Positions 14,919 through 26,755 of a stretch of DNA of 64,000 nt are shown in pieces (position 1 is the first letter of the stretch; the number at the start of each line of letters is the position of its first letter). Made by a program: the position numbers and the translations under genes. This stretch comes from Manihot esculenta (Eukaryota; Streptophyta; Magnoliopsida; Malpighiales; Euphorbiaceae). Below the pieces are notes generated by a model that saw nothing but the letters and a program-made list of their open reading frames with translations, was not told the origin of the DNA and made no database searches. The stretch covers positions 31,786,020 through 31,850,019 of the forward strand of contig NC_035170.2 in NCBI RefSeq assembly GCF_001659605.2, given 5' to 3'.

Positions 14919-16216
14919 AAATCGTTTTTTTGTAAATTTGATATGAAATGTGAAATAATTATTTTATATAAAAAAAATATTTATATGAATGGACACGTAA
15001 GCAGTCTTCTTCGCTTATCCAGATAATCTAAAGGCATTGTAATTATAGAAACTTAGGACTTAACAATATAAAATTTTGCTAATAATTTTCTTCTTTTCTC
15101 TTAATAAATGCTTCTTATGGTTTTTTTTTTTTCATTTAAGTTTACACCAAAATCCCCACAAATCAAAATCTAAATTCAAAAACCGAAACCATCAGGAATT
15201 AACCCAAAAATCTAAATTTGTGTTTGATAATATTGTTTTAGTTTCTTTTTGTTTCCCCTCATCCTTTCATAAACACATGATAAATACGGATAGAAAAGAT
15301 AGTTGCTTTGGATATAGAAATGTCAATAAGAACAAACATAGATATGAAAATAACAATCTAAGTCATATTAAAATTGAAGTAGTTGTTTAATTCACACACG
15401 ATACGCCTATTAGTTCCACAAGTAACTACGGCTTTAGAATGCCTCTTCTATTTGAACATAACAGAGTAGAATGGTCCAATTAAGAAAAGAAAATGTTAGG
15501 TTGAGTCATCCAGATTTCACTCCAGGGTATTATCTCTGCAAAATTAATTCCCACCACATAAACTTAAGTACATGAATGTTGTTAGAACTGTGAGATCCCA
15601 AGTTTGAATATCAATTCAAAAATGAAAAATTTTGGCATTTTCAACTAAAAACTAATACTATGAAGAATTTATGGACTTATCCTCCTTTAATACAAAAAGG
15701 GATAGATTGAAAGTTTGATAATCGAATCAAATTCTAAAATAAAATTCTGTACTCAATTCACAGGCACCATAAACAAACTGTGTAAGGTATATGCTGTAAA
15801 AACGCCAGCAAAGTGAAAAAACCATGAAAGTTCTGCAACCAAACCCACCTGACCATCCCCACCAAAGGGATGAAAGATGATAAACATCTGAGTTTCATTA
15901 GGGATGTACCTTGGATGTGCATATCAGGAATAATGGTAGCCAGTTCCAGTAAATGGAAGCATGAGATGAGACGGCTGGTATCAAAGTCATATGTTCCGAC
16001 TGAGATCACATGTGACAAAGACTAATGCATATCAAATAGCATCCACAAACTTTATACGAGGGAAAGAATGTTTGCCTTACCATAAATCCAATGCATTCTG
16101 CTTCATACCCACTACAAGGGAACCAAAAATCTAAAACTGGAATGGCAGAAGTAATTTTCATGAGCTACTCCTTCAAATTCCAACCATCAACGTTCAATTC
16201 ACATCCAGCATACAAA
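14919..16216. other. Region between BCD1 3' end and beta-glucosidase promoter
   Basis: No gene is seen. Open frames at 15076-15390 (+) and 15758-16018 (-) lack recognisable content and are probably chance. The DNA from 14919 rightward, through the BCD1 exons to 18364, is the part missing from unit A. Confidence 0.5.
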
Positions 16217-18466
16217 TTACTCCACAATTTCCCCTTCTTCTAATTCCTCTTGCATCAATGAAACTCCCCTGGAATTCAACACGTCTTTCCTTTCTTCCAA
16301 CTTTTCTTCCTTAGGAAATTCACCTCCCAAATCAAGAAAGTCATCAGGATTAACTTGTCCAATGAGATCCGAGTATGCATCCATCAAGCCTTGATCAAAA
16401 TCAAAGTCCATATCCTCAAAAATTCCTGGTTCCATGGTCTGGGAATTGTAATGTGAATTATTGTCCAGTGCCTCTCTCGCCAAGGCATCAGATTGCTCAT
16501 ACAAAGTTTTCTCAGACGTATTCAGATGAGGGATTTCAGGTAGCGGACTCAAAATTACATTTTTCAGGAAATCATAAACCTGAGGATTTGAAGAGTCGTT
16601 ATTTTCTTCTACCTCCTCCTCCCTGAAGGCAACGCCTTTTGGACTTGGGTGATCATTGTGAACAGGATTCTTAGATTCTGGTCTATGACTGACAGGTTTC
16701 ACATCTTTGATAACTTCAAAATCATAACTTTGTGAAGGAAGAAAAACATGAATAACAGGATACTCCAAAATGACAACATTGGCCAGTTGTTGCCTTAAAG
16801 GGGCCTTTATGTCCAATTCACAGAAAGCTGACCTGGGTCCCTGAAAAACACAAATAAAAAATAGACACTAATAAATTAGCTTCTTTGATACTGGATCAGA
16901 AGTAATGAAGCAGCAGCACAGATTAATTTGGTCAAATGATGGAATGTAAATACTAGTCCCAATATATAATGTACAGCTCATAAAATATCGATACTCAATA
17001 GAACGTATGTAGCTGACCCAATTAGTTTGGATGGATCATCAGTTTGGTTGAGTTCACTATAAATGCATCAAAATAATGCATCATAAAAGAGTTCACTATA
17101 AAATACCTTCGGATATTTACGGACAAAAAACTTAAGAGAATCCAGATGCTCCTCACAGAATTGCCTTAATTGATGGTTCCATGGTCCAGGTTTTAGATGT
17201 TTCTCAATTACAGAGGATAGGTGTGTGTCCTCGCGTATTCTGCACAAATAATTAACCTCAGTTCTTTTGCATATCACCTTATGAAATAAAAACCAAGAGA
17301 TTTGTCCAATGAGGAGAAAAACGCCATCAAGAGGCAGTGTAACTACTTACCCATGGTCTACTAAAGTAACATCTGTAGTGTGAAATCGCCACTCAATTGT
17401 CCAAGATATAAATTTCTTCCTGAAAATATAAGCACATATGTGAACCAACCACCTTCACAACTTTTCAAATCAAGATCTTTGACATACATAGGTCCCTTAG
17501 CATCAAACATGATAAAAAACAGGTGGCAACTAAAGTTAAATAGTACTACTAGCAAATTATCTCCAAGAGAAATAATATGTAACCCATTAAGATAATAGTA
17601 ATATAAAGGAAAGATCTCGAAAGATATCAAGGTGATGCAAGTAATAAGGCTTTAAAATAATTCTAAATAGAGGCACGCATCTGCATAAGAAACCAGGAAA
17701 AATTTACAAATAAATAAAAAGTATGATATCAGAAATCTAAAAGCATATAGTCATCCAAAAAAGTTATTGTTATATGATTGAAACAATATGAATTTTTCGC
17801 AAGCTATGCTTATAGATAATAATTGAAATAACCTTTGGTTGTAATGAGATTGATTTTTCACCCTCTTTGACATTCCACTTGGGAGAAAAAGAAGCTTTGT
17901 CCTCCGGCCAGCAGCAGCACCCTTGAGGCTTCGAAGATGAGCTGGTAACTTATATTGAGAATATGCACACAATTTTGTTCTCATTCTCTGAGAAGAATCA
18001 GCAACCCTCTTCATTTCCTCAAGCAAATTATAATCTGTTTTCCAGGTTTACCAAACATTGCAAATGGCATTGAGCCGTAAGCAAAACTTTGTGAAGCACA
18101 ATATAAATCATAAACCGCACACAAAGGGCTTTAAGAAACTCCAATCTTAACAAAAAATAATCTTCCCAGAAAATTTCTGTTAAAACCCAGCAACCTATAC
18201 TCTTTCCACAAAAAGGACCCAAAAAAAAAAAAAAAGAGGTTCTTAAGCTAATTATTATCAACCTGAAATCTCCTAAATCATCAAAATGGCATTCAGTTAT
18301 AAACAAGTGAGTGAGAAGGGAATTTAAACCCAACACATAAACACTTAAGATTGCAAATATTAGACAGAGTTTACAACGTTAAACACGGAATGAGAAAAAT
18401 TAATTAAATAAATACGAAGACCAAGTGCGAGCAGGTGGCAATTGCCCATATTCACACATAATATTA

Positions 18467-18512
<46 letters not shown>

Positions 18513-18959
18513 ATAATCATCACCTAAAAGCTAGAGAAGAGCACGAAGTACATTCCTATAAGGCATTCAAATCGAACCCAGGACAGCAAAAACCCAGTAT
18601 AAGTAGTTAACAACAGACCATTATCAAAACAAGCCATTAAAAATTCGGACACAATACAGCAAAACAAAATTTTCGAATACAAAAAAGCTCAAAATAACAA
18701 GTTTGAAGTTTGTACCAGATAAGAGGATATTATCATTGAACTGAGATAGAGGAACGAACTGCGTCTGAACCCGCTTTCCCGAGCATCCAGTGCGTTGTTT
18801 GTGAGCTTTGACACAAGGAAGGCTGCAAGAGCGAATAGAGCAGCCCGGGCATTTGTACTTTGATGGGTTCTGTTTGCACTCTTCGCATAGCATTTTTTGC
18901 TGCTCTTTAGGGATTGAGTTTCGTGAAGATTGATCCTTTCGTTGTTGCTCCTGCTCCAT
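16217..18959 (-). CDS. BCD1/ZNHIT6-like box C/D snoRNA assembly protein (HIT zinc finger)
   Basis: Five exons (18716-18959, 17833-18034, 17351-17419, 17107-17239, 16217-16840) join in phase to give 423 aa. Residues 25-59 form a HIT zinc finger: C25, C28, C37, C40, C45, C49, H53, C59. The middle contains the family core, including a WTIEWRF motif and the LRQFCEEHLDSLKFFVRKYPK segment, followed by a domain with NVVILEYPVIHVFLP. The C-terminus is acidic and low in complexity (EEELEEGEIVE style). In yeast and animals BCD1/ZNHIT6 acts in the nucleus in assembly of box C/D snoRNPs; the plant role is inferred from the family. The start at 18959 is the first ATG before the finger. Intron 1 carries a long AG microsatellite. 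A truncated duplicate of exon 1 is at 2531-2774. Confidence 0.85.
18471..18509. repeat. (AG)n microsatellite in BCD1 intron 1
   Basis: About 19 uninterrupted AG units. The matching site in unit A (about 2310-2325) has only about 7, so the tract has changed length since the duplication. It is likely polymorphic. Confidence 0.9.
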
Positions 18960-19163
18960 TGTAAGGAGAGGAGAGGAGAGGAGAGATTGGGGTTTAGAGC
19001 TTCAAGTGCACTAGGGTTTAACCAGGAGAATCAGGAAGGCGATTGATTTTTATTTCTCTCTCTTTAGGTCTTCGAAGCAAAACGCACCGTTTTACTGTGT
19101 TTGTTTTTTCTTTTTCTTTTTTCTTTTCCTTTTCTAGGGGAGATAAAAAAGGAGAAAAATAAG

Positions 19164-19630
19164 GAAAAATTATTTTTTAGTTTCTAAAATTTAACGTACT
19201 TCTGTCTCTCTATTTTGGCGATCCAATACTTAAGTTCCTCATTTTCTCTAAAGTCCAAATTCGTAGTTCTTCTGTCCATTTAAACCGTTTGGTCAAAGTG
19301 TCAAAAGTGAGATGTGATAATTTTTTTCAAAAATATCCTTCTTTCAATGTGAAATTCCTTCCGTCCATTTGAACCGTTTGGTCAAAGAGTCAAAAGTGAG
19401 ATGTGATAATTTTTTTTAAAAATACTCTTCTTTCAATGTGAAATTTCAGAAGGATGAAGAAGAAGAAGAATTAATTTTGTCAATTCATGTGTTCCAAACG
19501 GCTATTTTGGACGGAAGGACTATGAATTTGGATAGAAAAGAAAATGAGTGACTTAAGTGTTGGGTCGCCAAAATAGAGGGACAGAAGTGTTAATTACGTT
19601 AAACCTCAGGGACTAAAAAATAATTTTTTC
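19164..19630. mobile_element. Long-TIR Mutator-like MITE upstream of BCD1 (unit B only)
   Basis: About 467 bp absent from unit A. The ends are inverted repeats of about 115 bp: left 'gaaaaattattttttagt', right reverse complement 'gaaaaaattattttttagt', both followed by an 'acttctgtc(t/c)ctctattttggcga' block. The flanking 9-mers (aaaaataag and aaaaaaaat) are similar, as for a Mutator-type target duplication, but A-rich and so weak evidence. Inside, a roughly 100-bp unit containing 'gaaccgtttggtcaaag' is tandemly repeated. No ORF for a transposase. Confidence 0.75.
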
Positions 19631-20089
19631 AAAAAAAATTAACTAAATAATAAAAATTATTTATAAATATAAACAATATAAAACAAACTAATTATATGAT
19701 TTGAGAAAGTTACTATTTAACTTTTACAAGGTTATGTCCAACGGTGCATCAAATTAAATTTTATTTTAATGTCGGAAACGGTCTTTCAACACAATATTAA
19801 AATTCAGTATTTTTATTATTTAAATATTTAAAAATTTTTAATTTAATTCTTATTTTTTTACTTTTATAATATATTATATTTTTAATTTATTTTATATTTT
19901 TATAATTATAAAAATTTAATTGATATTAATATATTTTAATTATTTTTTTAAAAGCATAATATATTTCAATATGATAAATTAATTTATTTATAATATATTA
20001 TATAAAATAAATAGAATGATTTATATATTATAATTAAATGACATATATTAAGTGAAAATATAGCAACAATACATTAAATATTTAATATT

Positions 20090-20600
20090 TCAGTAATTCA
20101 GATAGAATTTTATATAATAATTAAATCAGCAATATTCTAATAATTTTTATCTTAAAATTAATCATTGAATGAATTTCATATTAATTTTTATTTTTAAATA
20201 GTATATAGCAACACATTAAATATTTAATATTTCAATAATTCAAATGAAATTTTACATAATAATTAAATCAATAATATTTTAATAAATTTTATCTTAAAAA
20301 TCTAGTGTTGAATGGATTTTATAACAATTTCTATTTTCAGATAATATAGAGCTTGAATATTTAATATTTCAGTAATTCAAATGAAATTTTACATAATAAT
20401 TAAACTAATAATATTTTAATAGATTTTATCTTAAAATCTATCTTGAATGGATTTCATATCAATTCTTTTTAGATAGTATGCATCTTTTATCTCTATATTT
20501 TTTAATAAAGTCAAATAGAATATTAAATAATAATTAAATTATTCCGTTAAATGAATTTTATTTCAATTTTATTTTCTATCTCACATTTTTCTATTAAATG
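20090..20600. repeat. Array of imperfect direct repeats, unit B
   Basis: Diverged counterpart of 4530-5110. It repeats a 'aataattaaat..aatattttaatagattttatcttaaaat' theme about four times with a spacing near 130 bp. It is AT-rich with no coding content. It may be an old satellite-like array or tandemly repeated transposon ends; the family is not recognised. Confidence 0.5.
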
Positions 20601-20649
20601 ATGTATTTTTCTCAAATATAAACATATCTCATATTTTCTAATTTTTTTA

Positions 20650-21673
20650 AAATTTTTTGTATGACTATATTTAATTAATATTTTTTTATATTATTTTAAA
20701 TCTCAATAGATAAAATAAAATATTATAATACATTCTCCATTAATCAATATTTTATATTCAAATTCTAAATATATAAAAGGAAAAATATTTTAATCTCTCT
20801 ACAAACAGGGTGAATTGTACAAAAAATATATTACTTTATAAAATAATTTTATATTATTTTATATAATAACTTTATACTATTCTATATAATAATAATATAA
20901 AATATTTTAATATTTGTACAACGTAGTCAATTATCCTTTACTTGAGCTAATATTACTGAATAGAGTCCTAATCTTTACTCTCTTTCAAATGATGGGTAAC
21001 CATTTGAAAGGGAGATCCCAACTTCGCTTCTTACCAGAAGAGAATGTTGCCATAGCCCTGCCTATAGAATTTGCATGTAATACTGTAAATTTCCCATTTC
21101 CACTTTCTCCAATATTAGCAAGAACTGAATTTTATTTGTGTAATTTGATTATGTGGGTGTAAAAAACTGTAGAGAGAATACAATCCTTGACTAACTGTAG
21201 AAAATTGTAAAAAGGTCCCTCTCAACTCAGAGTAAAATCAACTTTAAACATTGACCATTTTGCTTCTGAAAAGCCTAAATGCATTTTTTTATGATAAGAT
21301 TGAAAATTTTGGTTAAACTAAGAACTGTATTTTCTCTCCAGGTGTCCTTGAAAAATTTTGTAAGCTTCTCTAGTGACCTCAACATGATATCTTTGACAAG
21401 TTTATCATCCATTCATTTCTAAACAAGTAATTTTCAAGTTTCTCCAAAACTTAATTGACTAAGCTTGCTTAAGCCAGAGATCAATCTCAAATACACCTCT
21501 TCAAAATTCAATCATGGATGCTGTTTTTCAGCCATTGACGACTTGGACTTTGAAACAGCGGTCATCAATTTCAATCTTGATTTTGATTTTAACTTTAATT
21601 TAATCTAATCTGATTTGATTCAATTTGTTTTAAACTCTGCAACCTCTTCTGTGCATGCTCATCTAAATTAGCC
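20650..21673. other. Intergenic region and promoter of the receptor kinase gene
   Basis: AT-rich DNA without a convincing gene. An open frame at 20914-21162 (+) has a non-random look (it includes a QLRFLPEENVAIALPIEF stretch) but matches no family I recognise and has no second exon I can find. 21480-21673 should hold the 5' leader of the kinase gene. Confidence 0.4.
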
Positions 21674-24091
21674 ATGGCTTTTTTTCACTGCCTTGCCCCC
21701 TTTCTTCTTCTCTCTTTACCATTCCTTTTACAAGCACAAAATGCAAACATTAGTTTAGGATCATCTCTTATTGCTTCTGAGGATGCTTCTTGGAAATCAC
21801 CTTCTGGGGATTTTGCCTTTGGATTTAGGCGTATCAACAATTTAGATCTCTTCTTGGTAGGCATCTGGTATGACAAAATACCAGCGAGGACATTAGTATG
21901 GTATGCAAATGGAGATAATCCAGCACCAAAAGGATCCAAGCTTCAGCTTACTAACAATGGCAACTTCACACTTACAGGTCCACAAGGAGAAGAAATCTGG
22001 AATCCCATGTCTAGAACTGATGGAGTTGCATATGCTGCTATGCTAGATGATGGGAATTTTGTTCTTTCAGGCAGAGATTCTAATTATCTATGGGAGAGTT
22101 TCAAGAACCCCACAGACACAATCTTGCCAACTCAAGAACTAGAATTTGGAGGAAAGCTATCTTCTAAGCAAACAGAAGACAATTACTCGAAAGGAAGGTT
22201 TCAGTTGTTCATGAAAACAGATGGCAATCTGGTGCTTCGTCCTATTGGCTTGCCCACAGATTTTCCTTATGGAGCTTATTACAAGAGCAATACAGATAGT
22301 GCTGATGAAATGAATTCTGGATACAGAATGGTTTTCAATGAGTCAGGCGATCTCAATGTCTTCGTCAGGAATGGAAGTGTTGTCAACCTCACAAAGGACA
22401 GAACAAAATTCCCAGGAGATTACTATTACAGGGCAACGCTTGATGCTGATGGAATTTTTGCACTGTATGCTCATCCAAGAACTCAAACAAATGGAAGCTG
22501 GGGGCAGACCTGGTCTGCCATTTGGTCAGTCCCAAATGATATTTGCTCTGATATGGATGGCATCCCCACTGATTTGGGTGGTGGTCCCTGTGGATATAAC
22601 AGCTACTGCAGACTTGATGAAAAACGAAGGCCAATTTGTGAATGCCTTCCGGGATTTTCCCCATCAGATCCAACCAATAAATTGAATGGCTGTAAGCAGA
22701 ACAGGATTCCAAATTGTCAGCAAGACAATGCAAAGCCTGAGGATTTGTATGTAATGCAGGAGCTGCCAAATACATACTGGCCACTTTCTGCAAACTATGA
22801 ACAATTACAGGGGCTGAATGAAGATGACTGCAGTAGGCTCTGCCTTTCTGATTGCAATTGCATGGTTGCTGTTATAAAGGAGGGGACCTGTTTTATGAAA
22901 AAATTGCCACTTTCAAAAGGAAGAGTGGATTACAACACCTACGGGAAAGCTCTGATCAAGGCAAGTAAATCTGATGCTTCTTCTGATGAACCTTCTGTCA
23001 GGAATTCAAACATAGGGAAGAAAGATAGAGAAACTTTGATTCTGGTGGGAGGAGTGTTCTTAGGTAGCTCAGTATTCCTTAATTTCCTACTTGTAACAGC
23101 AGTAGCTCTGATTGTTCTTTACTCGAACAAAAACAGACTGAAACGAACTAAAACACCCAACATTATAGAAACAAATCAACGTATTTTTACATATAGAGAC
23201 TTAGATGAAGCCACAGATGGATTCAAGGAAGAGCTTGGAAGAGGTGCTTTTGGCACTGTGTATAAAGGAGTGTTAATATCATCTAGTTCAAAAACCTATG
23301 TTGCAGTCAAGAAGCTAGACAGGATGGTGCAAGAAGGTGAAAAGGAGTTCAAAACCGAAGTAAGCGCAATAGCCAAAACCCATCACAAGAATTTGGTCAG
23401 ATTGCTTGGATTTTGCGATGAAGGCTCAAACAAGCTTTTGGTGTATGAGTTCATGAGCAATGGCACATTGGCTAGCTTCCTTTTTGGAATATCAAGACCT
23501 GACTGGAACAAACGATTGCAGATGGCATTTGGGATTGCAAGAGGACTCACATATTTGCACGAGGAGTGCAGCACACAGATAATCCATTGTGATATTAAAC
23601 CCCAAAACATTCTCCTGGATGATTCATTTACTGCAAGGATCTCGGACTTCGGATTGGCTAAGCTTCTGATGAGTGATCAAACTCGCACACATACAGCCAT
23701 TAGAGGAACCAAAGGATATGTTGCACCAGAATGGTTCAGGAACATGCCAATTACAGCAAAAGTAGATGTTTACAGTTATGGGGTGATGCTACTAGAGATC
23801 ATTTGTTGCAGAAGAGGCCTTGAAATGGAAAGCGAGAATGAAGAGGAAGTCATACTAGCTGACTGGGCCTACGACTGCTACAAAGAAAAAAGAGTAGATA
23901 AACTAGTGGAGCATGATGAGGAGGCAAGAAATGACATAAAAAGACTGGAAAAGCTAGTGATGGTGGCAATATGGTGCATCCAAGAGGATCCATCTCTGAG
24001 ACCCTCCATGAGGACTGTGACACAGATGCTTGAAGGTGTTGTTCAAGTTTCTGTGCCCCCTTGTCCTTCCCCATTTAGTTCAATCTGCTGA
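21674..24091 (+). CDS. G-type lectin S-receptor-like serine/threonine kinase (LECRK/RLK1 type)
   Basis: Single-exon gene of 805 aa. Order of parts: signal peptide (1-22), bulb-type lectin domain (about 30-150), a second lectin-like stretch, an EGF-like Cys cluster (CGYNSYC, about 306-340), PAN/apple-like Cys cluster (about 375-425), one transmembrane helix (about 455-482), then a cytosolic kinase. Kinase landmarks are the glycine loop GRGAFGTV (522-529), the ATP-binding Lys in VAVKK (K546), the catalytic loop HCDIKPQN (D640), DFGLAK, and GTKGYVAPEW. The residue before the catalytic Asp is Cys, so this is a non-RD kinase, a class often linked to surface immune sensing. It should sit in the plasma membrane; the ligand is unknown. 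It converges on the dioxygenase gene, with 164 bp between the stop codons. No breaks are seen. Confidence 0.95.
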   Translation: MAFFHCLAPFLLLSLPFLLQAQNANISLGSSLIASEDASWKSPSGDFAFGFRRINNLDLFLVGIWYDKIPARTLVWYANGDNPAPKGSKLQLTNNGNFTLTGPQGEEIWNPMSRTDGVAYAAMLDDGNFVLSGRDSNYLWESFKNPTDTILPTQELEFGGKLSSKQTEDNYSKGRFQLFMKTDGNLVLRPIGLPTDFPYGAYYKSNTDSADEMNSGYRMVFNESGDLNVFVRNGSVVNLTKDRTKFPGDYYYRATLDADGIFALYAHPRTQTNGSWGQTWSAIWSVPNDICSDMDGIPTDLGGGPCGYNSYCRLDEKRRPICECLPGFSPSDPTNKLNGCKQNRIPNCQQDNAKPEDLYVMQELPNTYWPLSANYEQLQGLNEDDCSRLCLSDCNCMVAVIKEGTCFMKKLPLSKGRVDYNTYGKALIKASKSDASSDEPSVRNSNIGKKDRETLILVGGVFLGSSVFLNFLLVTAVALIVLYSNKNRLKRTKTPNIIETNQRIFTYRDLDEATDGFKEELGRGAFGTVYKGVLISSSSKTYVAVKKLDRMVQEGEKEFKTEVSAIAKTHHKNLVRLLGFCDEGSNKLLVYEFMSNGTLASFLFGISRPDWNKRLQMAFGIARGLTYLHEECSTQIIHCDIKPQNILLDDSFTARISDFGLAKLLMSDQTRTHTAIRGTKGYVAPEWFRNMPITAKVDVYSYGVMLLEIICCRRGLEMESENEEEVILADWAYDCYKEKRVDKLVEHDEEARNDIKRLEKLVMVAIWCIQEDPSLRPSMRTVTQMLEGVVQVSVPPCPSPFSSIC

Positions 24092-24255
24092 CACTCTTAT
24101 CATCATTTAACACTGAATTTAAACCTTGAAGCATTAGAGAACACACAAGAGGAGATCTCCCACGCAGTTTTATTTATCATTACAGCAGCATATGATACAG
24201 CAATAAGCAAGTTAATTATTTATTGTAAAGCAGGGGTCTTTGCTAATATTATATA

Positions 24256-25628
24256 TCAGATTTTGAGTTTGTCAATGAAGGGAATATCAGATCCAGGAGG
24301 TGAGTTGTAAAAGCATTCAAAATATTCCTCCAATGTCAAACTCTTGTACAGTGGTGGGCTTCCAGACTGAAGCAGTTGTTTTGCTGGACCAATTCTGCAA
24401 GATGAGCTTGGACAGCAGATAGTAACTATTGCAAGCCTCTCCTTTGATTTATTTACTACTGCTCTGTGAAATGGTGCTTTGTATATCCCATTGCTCATCA
24501 TCTGCATCATCACATTTTTAATTACCCACCATTAAAAGAATGTTAATAATATCAAAACTAAAATATTAAATTCAATATTTTATTACAGTGCACAGATGTG
24601 CAGCTTTGTTACCTCCAAAATAAGGCCAATGTCCACAGTAAGAGCACCATCAATGGGTTCAACAAAGACCCAGTGGCCATCCTTGAGAACCTGTAACCCT
24701 GAAGTATCACTACATTCTTGCAAGAGAGTGATCCCATGGACATCAACGTGTGGGTGTATCCCTATAACTTTCTCAGGTTCAGGACAAGCTGGATAAAAAT
24801 TCACCCTCATATCACATTTCCCTTCTTTATTATAAGACTCATAAAAATCTTCATCCTTTATCTGAAGCGCCATTGCTATGAACTTCATTATTGATACTGT
24901 CACCTTTCTCATCTCTTCAACATAATTCACCAATATTTCCCTGAGAAGATGATATAGTAAATATATTTTCTACCAAAGTCTTAAACTAGGGTATAAAATT
25001 GTAATATTTCATTATATTATATTATGTTATACCTAAATTTGTAAGGATTTCCAGGCCAAGATTCCAAGATTTTGCTTTGAAAGGGAAGAACTTTGATGAA
25101 GAGCATGTCTTGCCACTCAAGCTTTTGCTCTTCTGACATTACAAACAAATGGCCATAGCCTTCATTACTTCCAGGCCTCTGTGCCAAGTGCTTCTTCTCT
25201 TGTAAGGGAAGTTCAAAGAATTCTTCAAATTGCTTCCTCATGTTCCTCAGTGATTCATCTGAAACTCCATGATTTATTAACTGCAAAAAATTAATTCCAA
25301 TCCTTAAGTTCATATCCAAATTTCCTCTTTAATTTCTTTATTAGTACATACTAACTTAATCTGATCAAAGATTTACCTGAAATATACCCCATTCTTTGCA
25401 TGCAGAGTGAAGCTTGTGAAGCTCCACAGCTTGGGTCTCTGGGTTGACCATCTTGGTCATATCAATTAACGGCAGACGAAGCTGGTGATCACCAGAAGGA
25501 ACGGTGATGATGTCGGAGAAGTCATCTCTGACATACCTAGGTGGGACTGTGTGGAGGTGTTGGCTTGCGAGCTCCTGTACACTTGGCACTGGGAGAGACC
25601 ATCTCCGGCTATTTGGCGCCTTAGCCAT
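24256..25628 (-). CDS. 2-oxoglutarate/Fe(II)-dependent dioxygenase (SRG1-like)
   Basis: Four exons (25377-25628, 25033-25280, 24613-24940, 24256-24501) with matching phases give 357 aa, typical for the plant DOXC class. Residues about 60-165 are the DIOX_N region with LINHGVSDESL. The catalytic fold holds iron ligands H231, D233 and H288 and the 2OG-binding R298. Two positions depart from the family consensus. The RxS motif reads R298-L-A300, so the Ser is replaced by Ala, and the usual VNIGD before the distal His reads VDIGL. Such enzymes hydroxylate or desaturate small molecules in the cytosol. The N-terminus (PSVQELASQHLHTVPPRYV) fits the SRG1 / norcoclaurine synthase-like group; the substrate is unknown. 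It is divergent from the flavoenzyme gene that starts 1.1 kb away. Confidence 0.92.
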
Positions 25629-26755
25629 TCAAGAGTTCTTCACTAATCAACAATATATATTTGTTTTAGTGAATATTGAAGCTGTTTATTAATTCAGACG
25701 CTCAGATTCATATATAAAATCATGGATTGGATTTTTTTTTTATTTTTATTTTTTTAAATCCATTACTTTTTTCTTCACTTTCTGAACATGGAAATATGTT
25801 TTAGATATCTTAAAAAGAAATAATGGACAATTTTTATAAGTTAATAGGATTTTAAAAGATAATGTAAAAATAAGAAAGGAACAAAAAAAAAAGTTTTATA
25901 ATAAATAAATAAATTTAATTTAATTGTATTTATTTATTATACATACATTAAATAAGCAATTTAATTCAATAAGCTATGAGAATATCAAGGAGACACGCAT
26001 GTCTCTCCTACCAAATCCATACAAAAGTCTAGCTACCTCTTGCATTTCTAAGACTTTGATGTATTCTTGCTGGTGAGAGGAGAAACTAGAGTTGCAGAGA
26101 AATTCAATTGATTGATTTTTTTCAATCTATTTGATTCAAAATTCAGAATTTTCAATCCATGTCAAAGGGTTAGAAAGGGTGATTTTTCAGTTAAATCGGA
26201 TAATATCTTTTAATAGAAAGAAGAAAGAAGCAGTTGGGAATTGTAGGTGTGTAATTTAACAACAATACAATTTTTTTTCCTTTTCTTTAATCATTCTACT
26301 TCATGTTTTTAATCTAATTTATCAAATCAATTTATAGAAATTTTTAATTTGCTCCTAATTTCAAATTAGAATGATCTTATTCCAGATGGATTCTATATCA
26401 AGATCGGACGGTGGTCATATTCACCTTTGTCCCTTCTTTTTGAAGAGCTCTCTTTTCTTATAAGCCACCAAAAGGTAACTGTAAAAAAAAGTCATTAAAG
26501 TTTGTTTTTTTAATTATTATTATGGGTATGCAAATCCAGTTTTTCATGTCGTTTCCATCTGGGTTTTCTTGGTTCGTTTCTGTTAAGCTATTGTGTCATT
26601 TCACATCACTCTGGCACTAGGTAAGGAATGAGGCCAATAAGTTCTAAGTCTATCCTGCCTTATGCGCCTAATAATAGAGTAACCACTTATAAGCAGCAAA
26701 AACCATTACTTTACTTGTTAGTGACCAACTTTCCTCTGTTCTTGATCAATTCCCA
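25629..26755. other. Divergent intergenic region, dioxygenase / epoxidase-like genes
   Basis: About 1.1 kb of AT-rich DNA between two divergent start codons. No gene, repeat or clear promoter element was recognised beyond generic T- and A-rich tracts. Confidence 0.5.

Noticed and set aside
15076..16018. Short frames between BCD1 and the beta-glucosidase promoter
   Set aside because: Low-complexity composition and no splice-consistent extension; not supported as genes.
20914..21162. 82-codon frame upstream of the receptor kinase
   Set aside because: No homology recognised, no neighbouring exon, and AT-rich flanks; probably chance, so it is only mentioned as intergenic content.
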